The position numbers and the translations under genes are program-made. Under the pieces are notes generated by a model. That model worked only from the letters and a program-made list of their open reading frames with translations. It ran no database searches and was not told the DNA's origin. A stretch of 64,000 bases of DNA from Cunninghamia lanceolata (Eukaryota; Streptophyta; Pinopsida; Cupressales; Cupressaceae): positions 7,892,501 through 7,956,500 of the forward strand of contig BSBN01000233.1 of assembly GCA_027924645.1 (NCBI GenBank). The letters are read 5' to 3'. This document shows, piece by piece, positions 32,330 through 42,789 of this stretch. Each line of letters begins with the position of its first letter. Position 1 is the stretch's first letter.

Positions 32330-33728
32330 TGAGATTAAATCTCTAGTGTTTTTTGTTTACCACTGGCAATCTCCCTAGCAATCTCTCATTGCCTTGTTTC
32401 TCTAAGGGTTGGTCTTCCTTGCCTAGAGTCTGTTCCAACTTAAGTAGACTTTTTAGTCCTGCGATTCTTTTTCTTAGGGGTAATCCACTCATCTTAGTCA
32501 TTACAAATACCACTAGGTCCGATTCTAGTGGTCAGGGAAGGAATAACAGACTAATTCTCATAAAACCCCTCCTTCAGGGTCCCAACAGTGGTCCTATCTA
32601 TGGCAGGAGAAGAACTCTGCTTGGAAGAAGGTTGAACAGTATCAACACTATTATTGCAATCAGATTATAGGATTTGGGCATTCAACACATTAGTTATAGG
32701 GGACCCTTCGCCATCATCAGCAGCCTCAGCCGACTGGGATTGAATCTCACCATCTTCAAGCACTAGGGGATTCTTTGTATCCTACTGATCAAGGTTCTAG
32801 TAGTCAACATGGTTAGCCCTCGGAGCACCCAACTCCATATTCCTCTCAGTAGTCTCTTGTGCAAGAAGATTTTCCTCACTATCCCCCATTCCTTGGGTGT
32901 CAGGGATGTCTTCTTTGGATGAGTTATCATCTCACTCTTTATTACGATCAACATTTTCCCCAACTTTCTTAAGCTTACAATGGGTCATTAAATGACCCTT
33001 CTTCTTACAGATCTGGCAAAATGTAGTAGCATTTTCATAAAGGATCGGCTGAGTCTAGATCTTATATTTAGAGTTCAGCTCTATGGTCATGGGGAGGGTT
33101 TTGTGAATCTCCACATGAACACAAAATCTAGCATACACACACCGAGATTTAGACCAAGTGGTGTTATCCAAAGTCACATACTAGCCAAAAGTATTACCAA
33201 TAGTAGAAAAGATCTTTTCATCCCAATATTCTAAAGGAAACCCCGGGAGCCTCACCCAAATTGGGGCAATCTGGTTCAAATCAGTGCTAGGATCAAACCC
33301 AAGTCTGCAAGTACATAGAGCAAGAGAATGAGTGCCATATAGCCATGGCCCTCCCGCCAAAATGGCTAACATATCCTCTCTACTAGTAAATTTAAAGAGA
33401 AACAATCCTCTCGCCATAGCTATGACAGATACACTGCCGTTGACCTTCCATCGATTAGACACCCATTTCTGCACCATCTCAATATTAGGGCGAAAAGAAA
33501 AAACTTACCAACCAGAGCCAGGTCCATGGCTGCCATGATCTCCTTAACCAGATCATCAGGTATGTCCAACACCATACCTTCCGCTGATTCCTTTTGAACT
33601 GGAACCCCAAAAGTGCTTTTAGGAGAAAGATTCTCCTTTCTTGTCAAAACCCCTTTCCATCCCTTGGAACAATCCTCACCCACCAGCGGCTGGGTCCCCA
33701 AGGTACTGCTCGAGGCAGTAACCTCCAT
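32330..33728 (-). pseudogene. LINE ORF1: DUF4283-like RNA-binding protein with CCHC knuckle
   Basis: From Met 33728 the frame begins MEVTASSSTLGTQPLVGEDC. After a frameshift near 33480 a DUF4283-type domain reads MARGLFLFKFTSREDMLAIL, GGPWLYGTHSLAL, APIWVRLPGFPLEYW, the standard order for plant LINE and zinc-knuckle proteins. A CCHC knuckle lies at 32977-33018 (CQICKKKGHLMTHC). A charged tail with stops follows to about 32330. ORF1p binds LINE RNA as a chaperone. Stops in the tail are mostly TAG. Confidence 0.82.
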
Positions 33729-33882
33729 CAAGAAAGGACAAAAAAAAAATAGAAACACTAGAAAACCCTAGAAATCCATAGAAAGCAGATCAAAAGCAGA
33801 GATCCAACAATTTTTTAGCTCCATGTAGAATTTAATGGATCAGGCCTATAATCAATTAACATTTCTTTAAAAAATTTACGAG

Positions 33883-33944
33883 GAGGTTTGAATCTAGGTT
33901 GTTAGCTCTATAGGCCGAAGCCCCACTATTTTACCCATGAGCTT
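33883..33944 (-). repeat. tRNA-like segment (SINE head candidate)
   Basis: On the minus strand, AAGCTCATGGGTAA resembles a pol III A box and AGATTCAAACCTC resembles a B box, starting 49 bases later, close to tRNA spacing. The sequence between is not a convincing tRNA cloverleaf, so a functional tRNA is unlikely. It may be a tRNA-derived SINE head inserted at, or captured by, the 5' end of the LINE. Confidence 0.35.
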
Positions 33945-33987
33945 GTTACTTCCCTGTAAGTGAGCTGAATTTCAAAATTTTACTAAC

Positions 33988-34365
33988 TTGTTATTATATA
34001 TGTTGATGGCATGTTAAATATAAATATACTAGTTTAAATATTATTAATAGTTCTTCTAGGTGTCACAGTAATGCTTATATTTAATATAAATAATACAGAT
34101 GATTTATGCACTTATGTGTATAAACTCAACACACTTTACATTAATATTTAAGAGTAAATTAATTAAATTACAATGATAAAAAGTGTGATTTAGGATATAG
34201 AATTCAGATTCAGATTGATATTGATAAATAAATAAATGTAATAATAAATAGATATTAGTTAATTAAATGTATTTAGTATTAAACTTGATTTCAATTTGAT
34301 GTTGATGTGACTATAAAAGATTGTGTATAATGATTTGTTATTATATATGTTGATGGCATATTGTT
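33988..34365 (+). repeat. Repeat R, copy resumed after the LINE plus a further copy
   Basis: 33988-34028 completes the R copy begun at 25996-26102. Another R unit follows directly to 34365, ending TTGATGGCAT and passing straight into copia RT coding sequence. Confidence 0.85.
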
Positions 34366-34877
34366 TATTGGGAACACCAAGGAAATTATTAGAGTACTCA
34401 AGACAAAATGATTTAAGGCCTGTCTAAAACATCTTGGGGATTGATATCAACATAAATAAATTCATCGTAAAGATTTGGCTTAGTTAGATTAAGGATGTGG
34501 ATACTCTTTTGTAGTAGATCAGTATGCATGATTGTAAGTCATTGAGTATTCATGTACCTCTTGGCACTAAGTTATCTTTTGATCAAAAATCGAAGACCAA
34601 TAATGATTTTGAGAATATGTATAGTGTTTCTAATACTAGTGTCATAGTTAGCTTTATGTATGCAATGTTATGGACTAAACTAAATGTTGCCTTAGCAATG
34701 TGAGTTCTTATAAGGTTGTTGTCTAACCCTAGTAGAGAGCATTAGAATTATGTTACAAAGGTGTTTAGATATTTGTGAATAATTTCTAATTACTATTAAT
34801 GTTATAATGGGACTAATTATGTAGGCAAGATGTTGGACGCATAGGGCTTAGTTGATTTAGATTGGACTAGTTATTTG
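34366..34877 (+). pseudogene. Copia relic A: end of RT and RNase H start
   Basis: Plus strand, with many stops. It reads VHVPLGTKLSFDQKSK and then VSFMYAMLWTKLNVALAM, matching the copia segment (PL...LS...SLMYAM...RPDIA.AV...SRY). It continues as LSNPSREH. It is cut at 34877 by E4 and resumes at 44083. The homologous uninterrupted stretch in locus B is at 53436-53840. Confidence 0.75.
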
Positions 34878-35194
34878 TGTAGAAAACCAAGATCATGGAA
34901 TAGACTAACAAGCACATGAATTGCAATAGAATTGACCCAATGTATTAGTCAATAAGGCAAGTATAAATAGAGTTGTCTTAGGTACCCAAATCTCTATGAA
35001 AATAGGATATGACTCCTCTATCACAGAGCTGTGGCGAGTAACCTCCCACAAACATAGCGTGAGGTGTCAATGCAAGTCAACACCTCTCAAAATAGCTCCA
35101 ACTACTTTGAAAAGTTCAAATGAACATGTGCCAATATGCCTAAGTAGGCTTAACTACAAATGTGTATGCCTAGTGATTAAGGTATACACTAACA
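34878..35194 (-). repeat. E4 3' LTR (317 bp)
   Basis: Begins TGTAGAAAACCAAGATCATG and ends GGTATACACTAACA. Same length as 43766-44082, about nine bases in ten identical by eye. Confidence 0.93.
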
Positions 35195-35204
35195 CCCCCC
35201 CTTA
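35195..35204 (-). other. E4 polypurine tract
   Basis: Reads TAAGGGGGGG on the minus strand directly against the 3' LTR, a strong plus-strand primer site. Confidence 0.85.
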
Positions 35205-35659
35205 AGCATAGCTTAGGTGAGTATTATGAAAAAAATAGGTCCTGGCTATAAGCCTGGTGAGGTACCCATGTACAACGCAAAATAAAAATGAGTCCTAGCC
35301 ATGAAGCCTGATAAGGTACTCAAGTACATTGCAAAACTCTCTAAAACTAGAGTAAGAGAGAAAACCTAGTGGGAAAAAATTATCATCCAAAAAGAGAGAA
35401 ATTATACAGGTGAAGAAGTTCTACTTCTTTCACTGAGTACAATATAAGTTTCCCCCCATAGGAGAGAAAATCATAGAAGGTATATTAGACCCCCCAATAA
35501 TACATGTCATGTTGCAATGATGCTGAATAGCTGACAAAGGATGCAGATGTAGATCCAAGAATACCGAGCAATGTTCCTTCCCTTGGGAAGAAAAAAAACC
35601 ACCTGAAGACGTAGGATATCTTCCCATGTGAGAAGATGTATGTATGATCTTGAATCATG

Positions 35660-36019
35660 CTAAAGCTGATCCAAGGATGATGGTGCCCATGTTGATGCAT
35701 TTAAATAGTGCTCAGGTATCCCCACATCAATGCCGAAGGAAGCCATAATTAAATCAGGTGGATGCACAATAGATGAGGATGATGACAATCCAGAACCATG
35801 TGTACGATGATGTAGAGGATGAATATCTGATGAGGACAATGGAGATGCAGCTTCATCAAAACTATCATCGAAGAGAAGATTGATGTCCTCAATGTGTGCT
35901 TCCATGTCAGCAATGCAGGACTCTACAAATAGACAAGTGATGTCAGGTCGAAATCTGTCCCAGTCAACAATGCTAGGAAGACTAATATCTTGTTGCAAAG
36001 AAGCAAGTGAAGCTTTTGA
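35660..36019 (-). pseudogene. E4 gag C-terminal part (distal to E3)
   Basis: A frame entered from the E3 junction reads SSKASLASLQQDISLPSIVD and WDRFRPDITCLFVESC, then an acidic and Ser/His-rich tail to 35660. It carries no protease, integrase or RT motif. It is likely the continuation of the gag at 42413-42784, split by E3. I do not recognise a domain in it. Confidence 0.5.
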
Positions 36020-36024
36020 GGAAG

Positions 36025-36875
36025 TGATGAAGGGGGTAAATCACAAAAAACACAAAAATAAAAATTGCACACAGAAAATAGAATGTTATTTTATTGATTT
36101 GGACAACTCATTACATTACAGAAGTTCAAATACAATCAGAGGATGAATCCTCTACAAGCTACAACATATTATAGCTTCCTATCTCAAGACTCTGGAATAT
36201 TTAGCCTTTTGCAACCCCAAATCAGCTAGGGCTTATGTTTTCCCTCCTTTTCTTGACTCTACACTTTTCCCCTTATCTCTACTACTGCCAAGAGCTCTGA
36301 AAAATGGTTATTAATAGCCTTTTTGGCAGCCTCCAACCAAATTTTGAATTTTGCATCTCCCTCCAAAAACTGGTCAACTTCTGGGAGCCATAACTTTTGA
36401 TCCAGGTGTCTGATTGACGAACCGTTTGAAGCGTCAGAAATATCATGGAGTTCTCTACATGCTAAGAGCTTGATCTTATGGTTGTGTCCATTTTTGGGCC
36501 CGTACGGGGCCATTTAGTGCTTAAAGCCTGAATTTGAATATTTTTTAGGTGTTTTTCAGGAAACAAAAACTTTAACATCTTTCAACTCACAAATGATCTT
36601 TTTGTGATTCTTTCACCATAAGTCTTATTTTTAATTTATGAATCTTCCTATAAATTTTTTCTTCAATCCATGCCCAAATGCAAACTTTCAAAAAATAGTA
36701 GTTTGCTATTTTTAGCAGTTTGGAAAAACTGAAAGTTCTACAGAATTATTCAAGCGATTATGGAATCAAAAATACTAATTTTGAAAAGAAATGAAAACAT
36801 GAATGATTTTGAATCACCATATTTTTTTTTGGGTGATGCAAGATTGCCCTTACACCACTGGATGCTTCTGCATCA
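36025..36875 (-). repeat. E3 3' LTR (851 bp)
   Basis: Ends GATGCTTCTGCATCA, the LTR edge shared with E1 and E2. Differences from the partner LTR are mainly transitions and short indels. Confidence 0.92.
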
Positions 36876-36929
36876 AATACCCGGGGTAATTTTGAGAAGT
36901 GACCTTCTCACATCTCAGGTGTTTGAGGA

Positions 36930-38404
36930 AAACCCCAAATGGTCAACTTATGCCTTAGATAACCAGGAAGAATCTTCAATAGGCCTTCCTTTCCACTTCA
37001 CTAGATATTCTTCATATTGCCTATTCTGAGTACTTCTTCCCACATGGCTATCCAAGATCTCTTTTACTTCCTCCTTTTAAGTAGATGCCGGAATACTCCA
37101 ATATTCTTCTGTTGGTCCATCCTCTGTTCCACCTTCATGATATTCTATTAAATAAGCAATGTTGAATATAGGGGAAATGTTGATCCCACTCAGCATCTCT
37201 AACTCATATGCATTTCCTGAGTCATGCTTTTTCAAGATTTTGCATGGTCCAAATTTCTTCATTTTCAACATATTATATGTTCCAACTAGAAACCTCTCTT
37301 TTCTCAAATGAACCATGACTTCATCACCTACCTGAAATTCCTTATATCTCCTCTTCTAATCTACCTTAGACTTCTACTAAATATTCATCTTATTAATGAG
37401 CTTTCTCAGCTCTTCATACAAACTCTTTAGGTGTTCTGCAAACTCTTCAGCTTCGACACTTGCCTTTTCTCCCTTGTCCATCTTCCTTAACTCTAAAGTA
37501 TTTCTTGGACTATTCCCATAAACAATCTGGAATGGTTATTGTTTTGTGCTCCTATTGATAGAATTGTTGTAAGCAATTTTTTCCTATCGTAAAATCAAAT
37601 CTCATCCCTTGGCATTATCTCCTACTAAGCATCATAGAAGGTTACCCAAACTCCTATTCACCACTTCTATCTATCCATCGGTATGTGGATGATGTGCAGA
37701 ACTGAACTTCAAATCTGTCTTCAACTTCTTCCACAGTATCCTCCAGAAATAACCAAGAAGCTTGGTATCTTGATCTCAAACTATGGTCTTAGATACACCA
37801 TGTAGTCTCACCACCTCTTAAAAAATAACTCAGTAATATGAACAACATCATTAGTCTTCTTACAAGGAATAAAATGCTCCATCTTCAAGAATTTGTCCAC
37901 CACCACAAAAATGGAATCATGTCCTCTCTATGTCCTTGGTAAACCAAGAGCAAAATCTATGCTAATATCGTCCCATGGCTTCTCTGGTATAGGTAGTGGC
38001 TGATACAACCTTGTATTTTGACTTGTTCCTTTTGCCATCTGACACACTCTACAACTCTGCACAAATTTCTTCACATCCTGCTGCAACTGTGCCCGATAAT
38101 AATGCTCGCCAACAATAGCAATGGTATTATCTCGACCAAAGTCTCTAGCTAATACCCCACTATGCTTCTCCTTAATCAGGTTCTCTCTCATGGAACTCCT
38201 CGGAATACACAACTAGCTTACTATAAACAACATGCCATCTTGGATCATGAAATCCAACCATTTTATCCTATCCAAAGTCACAGGTTCCAAACAAGATTTC
38301 CAAGCCAATGCAAAATTTGGATCTTCATGATACAAACTTTTGAGTTCATCAAACCCAACAACCTCTATCTTCATTTCTGTCAACAAATTTTGCCTTCTAC
38401 TCAA
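36930..38404 (-). pseudogene. E3 integrase and chromodomain (decayed)
   Basis: 37928-38212 holds the zinc-binding module (EKHSGVLARDFG, CRVCQMAKGTSQN) and the core start SIDFALGLPRT. The next codon is TAG, where E2 has CAG (word PKTQRGHDS). The rest of the core to 37600 is broken by stops and shifts. 37077-37316 has MKKFGPCKILKKHDSGNAYE (GPY/F). The chromodomain at about 36950-37020 reads QYEEYLVKWKGRPIEDSSWL, well conserved. Two TAG stops flank the integrase start. Confidence 0.82.
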
Positions 38405-38479
38405 GGCATCTGCAACTCTATTGGACTTCCCACTCTTGTGCTTAAAAAAAAAGTATAACTCTACAAAAACTCAACACAT

Positions 38480-39720
38480 TTTAAGTGCCTCTGGTTCAAC
38501 TTTCCTTGACTATTAAGATATTGTAAAGCCTAATGATCAGTATATAAAACAAAATTTTTTGGCAACAAATAATGTCTCCATTTCTTCAAAGCCTAAACTA
38601 TTGCATAAAACTCCTGATCATAAACAAAATACTTTTTTATTGGCATCATTAAGCTTCTCACTGAAATAGGCAATGGGCTTACCTTCTTAACTCAAAACAA
38701 CTCCTATAACACTGCTACTAGCATCACAATCTACATGAAATACCTTATTAAAATCTGGAAGTACCAAAATAGGTTGCTCTCTTACTTTCTACTTCAACGT
38801 ATCAAAACTCTTAGCTGCTTCTATACTCCATTTAAACTTTTTCTATCCCCCCTCATTGTCTTAGTTAGGGGTACACAAATGCGACTAAAATTCCTAATAA
38901 TTTTTTTATAAAAAATTGCCAAACCATGAAAAGATCATACTTTTGTAGCACTCCTTGGTGTAGGCCATTCAATGATAGCCCTCACCTTCTCTGGGTCCAT
39001 CTAAAGACCTTCCTCTGACACAACAAATCCCAGGTATACCAAGTCCTTTGCAAAACTACATTTCTTTAGATTAATCAACAACTTCTCCTTCCTCATCCTT
39101 TCTAAAACTCTTCTGATATGCATTAGATGCTCATTCTAAGTCTTACTGAAAATCAAAATCTCATCTAAATAAACAATAACAAAACTTCCCAAAAAATCTT
39201 TCAATACCTCGTTCATGAGCTGCATGAATGTCCTCGGTGCATTGGTTAGCCCAAATGGCATGACTAACCATTCATACAAACCTTCCTTTGTCTTGAAGGC
39301 TATCTTCCACTCATCTCCTTCTCTGATTTGGATCTGGTGATACCCACTCTTTAGGTCAATCTTTGTGAAGTACTTGGATCCACTCAAACAACCCATTATG
39401 TCATCTATTCTAGGCAATGGAAAATTGTACTTGATCATGATCTTATTGATGGCTCAGGAATATGTACACATTCTCCAATCTCCATCTTTCTTTGGTGCCA
39501 ATACTCCAGGTACCACACATGGACTTAGGCTCTCCCTTATTAGTCCCTTCCTTAATAGCTCATGAACTTGTCTATTCAACTTCTCATTTTTTGCAGGAGT
39601 CATTCTATGTGTTGCCTTATTCGGCAAATTGGCTCCTAGTATCAAATCCATTTGGTGAGTTATCTTCCTCACCAGTGTTAAACCTTTTGGTACATTATCA
39701 GAGATAATGTCCTAAAATTC
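38480..39720 (-). pseudogene. E3 reverse transcriptase and RNase H (decayed)
   Basis: 39454-39672 has ITHQMDLILGANLPNKATHR and SLSPCVVPGVLAPKKDGDW. After TGA at the usual arginine of TDSRAINK, 39136-39438 has [24 protein letters not shown] and YLDEILIF, where the second catalytic aspartate of YLDD is replaced by glutamate. RNase H remnants to 38480 include VCFVYDQEFYAI-like and LQYLNSQGKL words with several stops. This copy is dead. Confidence 0.83.
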
Positions 39721-39789
39721 TTCTAATAGATCTAAGACTTTTGTTGGTACATCTTCACAAAATTCTCTTGACTGATCTTAGGAATCAAT

Positions 39790-40330
39790 GCAAAGCAATG
39801 ACGCTCATGCTTCATACCCTCCAAAAATTTCCCACCATTTTCCAAGTAAATTCTGGCAGTACTACATACCTTTTCTCCACCTCCTTCAAGGGTTTCAACT
39901 TATAATGAACTCCATCCTTTGTTAGGGAATATGTGTTTGCATGGCCATCATTAAAAGTGCACCTATCATACTACCATGACCTTCCCAATAGCATATGACA
40001 TGCATCCATCGGTATGATGTCACACAGCACCTCATCATGGTAGTCCCCAATCTTTAACTTAACTAAACACTGCTCATTAACCAAAGCTCTATGGTTCTTC
40101 TACATCCATGCAATCTGATGTGGATGTGGATGCTTTCTTCTTGTCAGCTTCAACTTGTTAACCATCTCCTCTGAAACAAGATTATCAGTGCTTCCACTGT
40201 CAATAATAATATCATAAGACTTACCTTCACATTTGCACCTTGTGTAGAATAAACTCTTCCTCTGATCTGGTTCTTTCTCCTCATTCAACAAGGTTCTTAT
40301 GACAACTAGGGTTTCTCCACTTTCAACATC
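39790..40330 (-). pseudogene. E3 aspartic protease (decayed)
   Basis: 40100-40291 reads RKSLFYTRCKCEGKSYDIII and then DSGSTDNLVSEEMVNKL, with the DSG active site intact. After a stop the frame continues to the HLLLGR..-like motif near 39985, and to the linker word GGKFLEGMKHERH before ALIP near 39790. Unlike E1 and E2, no stop lies in this linker. Confidence 0.75.
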
Positions 40331-41402
40331 TTTAGAATGCTCAAATTGTGCATCTTCATCTACATGTGCAACTCAGGCATTACCTTTAGGTCTTCTATTT
40401 ATCCTTCCTTGATGTTGCAGACACTCATATGCTCGATGCCCTTCTTCTCAGCATTGGAAACATGTTCCTCTAAAAGCCCCTCTTTTAGGTCCTTGCTCAA
40501 GTTGGCCTCTTCCTCTTTGTTTACCATTGTTCCGGTCACAAGGGTTGTAGGCATTATCTCCTCTCTAATTTTGACTAGTGCCAGCTTCTTCACTTTTCTT
40601 TTGATCTTCATTTTAGCCTCCATAGGATCTTCCACCAGTCCTTCTACCTTGACCTCTTCCTCTTTGCTTTCTTTCAAAAATTTTATCAACTTCTCTTCCA
40701 CCTTCAGGGAAAACTTGTATGCATCTTCTATGATGATGATTCCAGGACCAGGCTTGACTCCTTTTAAATACATGGCCTTAATCCATTAATGTAACGGGCT
40801 ACCTTCTCCTTGTTGGCCTCTGCATGGCTTGTCCTAATGGTAATCTTATAAAAATCTTCTATATACTCCTTAACAGGCTTGATGCCTTGCTTCAATCCTT
40901 GCAGCTTTTTCAGCAACTCCATCTCATAGTCAATAGAAATGAACTACTTCTTTAGTTTTTCCACCATCTAATCTCATCTAGTAATCTTTCCTTTTCCTCT
41001 TCTATTCCTCTCTAACTAGACCTCCTTCCACCAAATATTGGCATGGCCCTTCAACTTTGTTTTTGTAAACTTGACCTAATCTGGGTCCTCCTCATCTTCA
41101 TACTCAAAATATTCCTCTATGTCATTGATCCAATCAATAAGATGTTCTCGATTCAAATCTCTAAAATAGGTAGAAAATTTGATCTTGGTCCTCTTTCCAA
41201 TCTTTGAAATGGCCCTCAACTACCTAACTTCTACAGGATCTCCTACAACTTCTTGTTCATCCTCAGATAGATCTTCTTCAGCTTCATCTTTGCTTTCTTC
41301 TCTTGTTCTCGGCTCAAACCCTCTTCACAGCTCCTCTTGCAATGTATCAATTTTCCTTTATAGTGCTCTAAAACCCTCTTCTATCAAAGCATTTCTTCCA
41401 AC
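40331..41402 (-). pseudogene. E3 gag with CCHC knuckle (decayed)
   Basis: The gag core near 40880-41180 reads REHLIDWINDIEEYFEYEDE, KLKGHANIWWKEV and IDYEMELLKKLQGLKQG. AHAEANKEKVARYINGL-like words follow, then EDAYKFSLKVEEKL. The knuckle at about 40426-40470 keeps all four ligands (C-x2-C-x4-H-x4-C) but has TGA between the second Cys and the Glu-Glu-Gly. TAG stops occur at EV-stop-LERN (as in E2) and at KK-stop-FI, where E2 has NQF with CAG. Confidence 0.78.
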
Positions 41403-41510
41403 ATGATTTCGTCATGGAGGCCTTTTGATCTCCATAGCAAACCCACAACCTTAGGTCCTAGTGCAAACTGCCTCATGGTTGGCGATCTATCTATGCACTC
41501 ATGAACCCTT

Positions 41511-41522
41511 ACTTTGATACCA
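41511..41522 (-). other. E3 primer binding site
   Basis: Reads TGGTATCAAAGT on the minus strand, identical to that of E2, two bases from the LTR. Confidence 0.85.
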
Positions 41523-41524
41523 CT

Positions 41525-42357
41525 TGATGAAGGGGGTAAATCCAAAAACACACAACAATAGAAATTGCACATAGAAAATAGAATGTTATTTTATTGATTT
41601 GGACAACTCATTACATTACAGAAGCTCAAATACAATCAGAAGATGAATCCTCTATAGGCTGCAACACATTATAGCTTCCTATCTCAAGAATATGGAATCT
41701 TCAACCTTCTACAACCCCAAATTAGCTAGGGTTTTTGTTTTCCCACATTTTCTTGACTATACACTTTCCCCCTTATCTCTACTATTGCCAAGGGTTCCCA
41801 AAAATGGTTATTAATAGCCTTTTTGGTGGCCTCCAACTAAATTTCAAATTTTGCATCTCCCTTAAAAAATAGGTCAACTTTCAGGAGCCATAACTTTTGA
41901 TCCGAGTGTCCGATTGATGAAGCATTTGAAGCATTGAAAATCTCGGGGAGTGCTATATGTGCTAGGAATTCACTCTGCTAGTTTAGCCCATTTTTGGTTC
42001 GTATGGGGCCATTTAGTGTCTCAAACTTGAATGTGAATAATTTTTAGGCATTTTTTGGGAAACAAAAATTTTAATATCTTTCAGATCACAAATGATCCTT
42101 GTGTGATTCCTTCACCACAGTTCTTATTTTTCATTTACGAATCTTTTTGTAAATTTTTGCTTCAATATGTGCCCAAATGGAAATTTTCCAAAAATAGCAG
42201 TTTGGAAAAAATGAAAGTTCTACATCATTATTCAAGTGATTTTGGAACCAAAAATAATAATTTTGAAAATAACTGAAAACAACATCAATGATTTTGAATC
42301 GTCATTTTTTTTGGGTGATGCAAGATTGCCCTTACACCACTCGATGCTCCTGCATTA
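41525..42357 (-). repeat. E3 5' LTR (833 bp)
   Basis: Partner of 36025-36875. Its outer end is GATGCTCCTGCATTA; the final CA has become TA. Confidence 0.92.
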
Positions 42358-42412
42358 GCAAATGACTCTGGAATCTGATGAAACAATAGTAGGAGTGATG
42401 ACTTCTTCTATG

Positions 42413-42784
42413 TCACTGGAACATTATGTTTTTTATATCATGTTTAGGGATGTGAGTTGTGATCAAGGAAGGATTATGTGGGAATGGAGAAACTTTTGAG
42501 TCTCCATATAGCTCACAAATGTTGATCCATAATGCATGTGGACAGTCAATATCTATGATGGCATACAAAGCAAGATCTGGAATATGTAAATTGATCAATC
42601 CAACAATGTGATCACGATGATTAAACCACTTAGCCTTCTGAGATTGTTTACTAGGTTCAGTGACAAGTCCATAAAGATGAGGTATGAGATTATGGAACTT
42701 GAGGTGTTTCAAGATGCGTTCACACCAGGACTTATAGTTTCCCTTGTTTAGGTTGATTATAGAAGAGTGAGTTTCATATCCCAT
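42413..42784 (-). CDS. E4 copia-type gag, N-terminal part
   Basis: A 123-residue open frame on the element strand. LNKGNYKSWCERILKHLKFH, WFNHRDHIVGLINLHIPD and ALWINICELYGD match the usual copia gag pattern (NY..W...M...L..., A..W...D..A...I, A...W..L...Y). Gag would form the particle that packages the E4 RNA. The frame ends at 42413 but another frame stays open to the E3 junction at 42357 and plausibly joins 35660-36019. No CCHC knuckle is visible. Confidence 0.65.
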   Translation of the reverse strand: MGYETHSSIINLNKGNYKSWCERILKHLKFHNLIPHLYGLVTEPSKQSQKAKWFNHRDHIVGLINLHIPDLALYAIIDIDCPHALWINICELYGDSKVSPFPHNPSLITTHIPKHDIKNIMFQ

Positions 42785-42789
42785 GATTA

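Larger units (their letters stand above)
26103..33987 (-). mobile_element. L1-type plant LINE (non-LTR retrotransposon), decayed
   Basis: It interrupts repeat R: GATTTGTT stops at 26102 and TTGTTATTATATATGTTGATG resumes at 33988, leaving a short TTGTT duplication. On the minus strand the order is ORF1 (DUF4283-like domain, CCHC knuckle), then ORF2 with apurinic endonuclease, RT, zinc-binding RT-tail and RNase H, then about 1.8 kb carrying a further long frame, then a short A-rich end (AATAAAAAAC). ORF1, EN, RT, RNase H order is the plant L1 arrangement. The coding parts have many stops, mostly TAG, and several frameshifts. The 5' limit is set by the R junction; a tRNA-like piece near 33883-33944 may be a separate insertion. 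Confidence 0.85.
36025..42357 (-). mobile_element. E3: Ty3/gypsy chromovirus nested in E4
   Basis: LTRs at 36025-36875 (851 bp) and 41525-42357 (833 bp), both starting TGATGAAGGGGGTAAATC and about 90 percent alike by eye. The minus-strand interior has the same order as E2: primer site, gag, protease, RT, RNase H, integrase, chromodomain. The flanking 5-mers are GGAAG and GCAAA, an imperfect duplication, and the right LTR ends TA instead of CA. It is heavily decayed. It interrupts the gag frame of E4 and so inserted after E4. Confidence 0.9.

Noticed and set aside
33883..33944. A functional tRNA gene
   Set aside because: The A and B boxes are only approximate and no proper cloverleaf or acceptor stem could be drawn; kept only as a tRNA-like repeat candidate.
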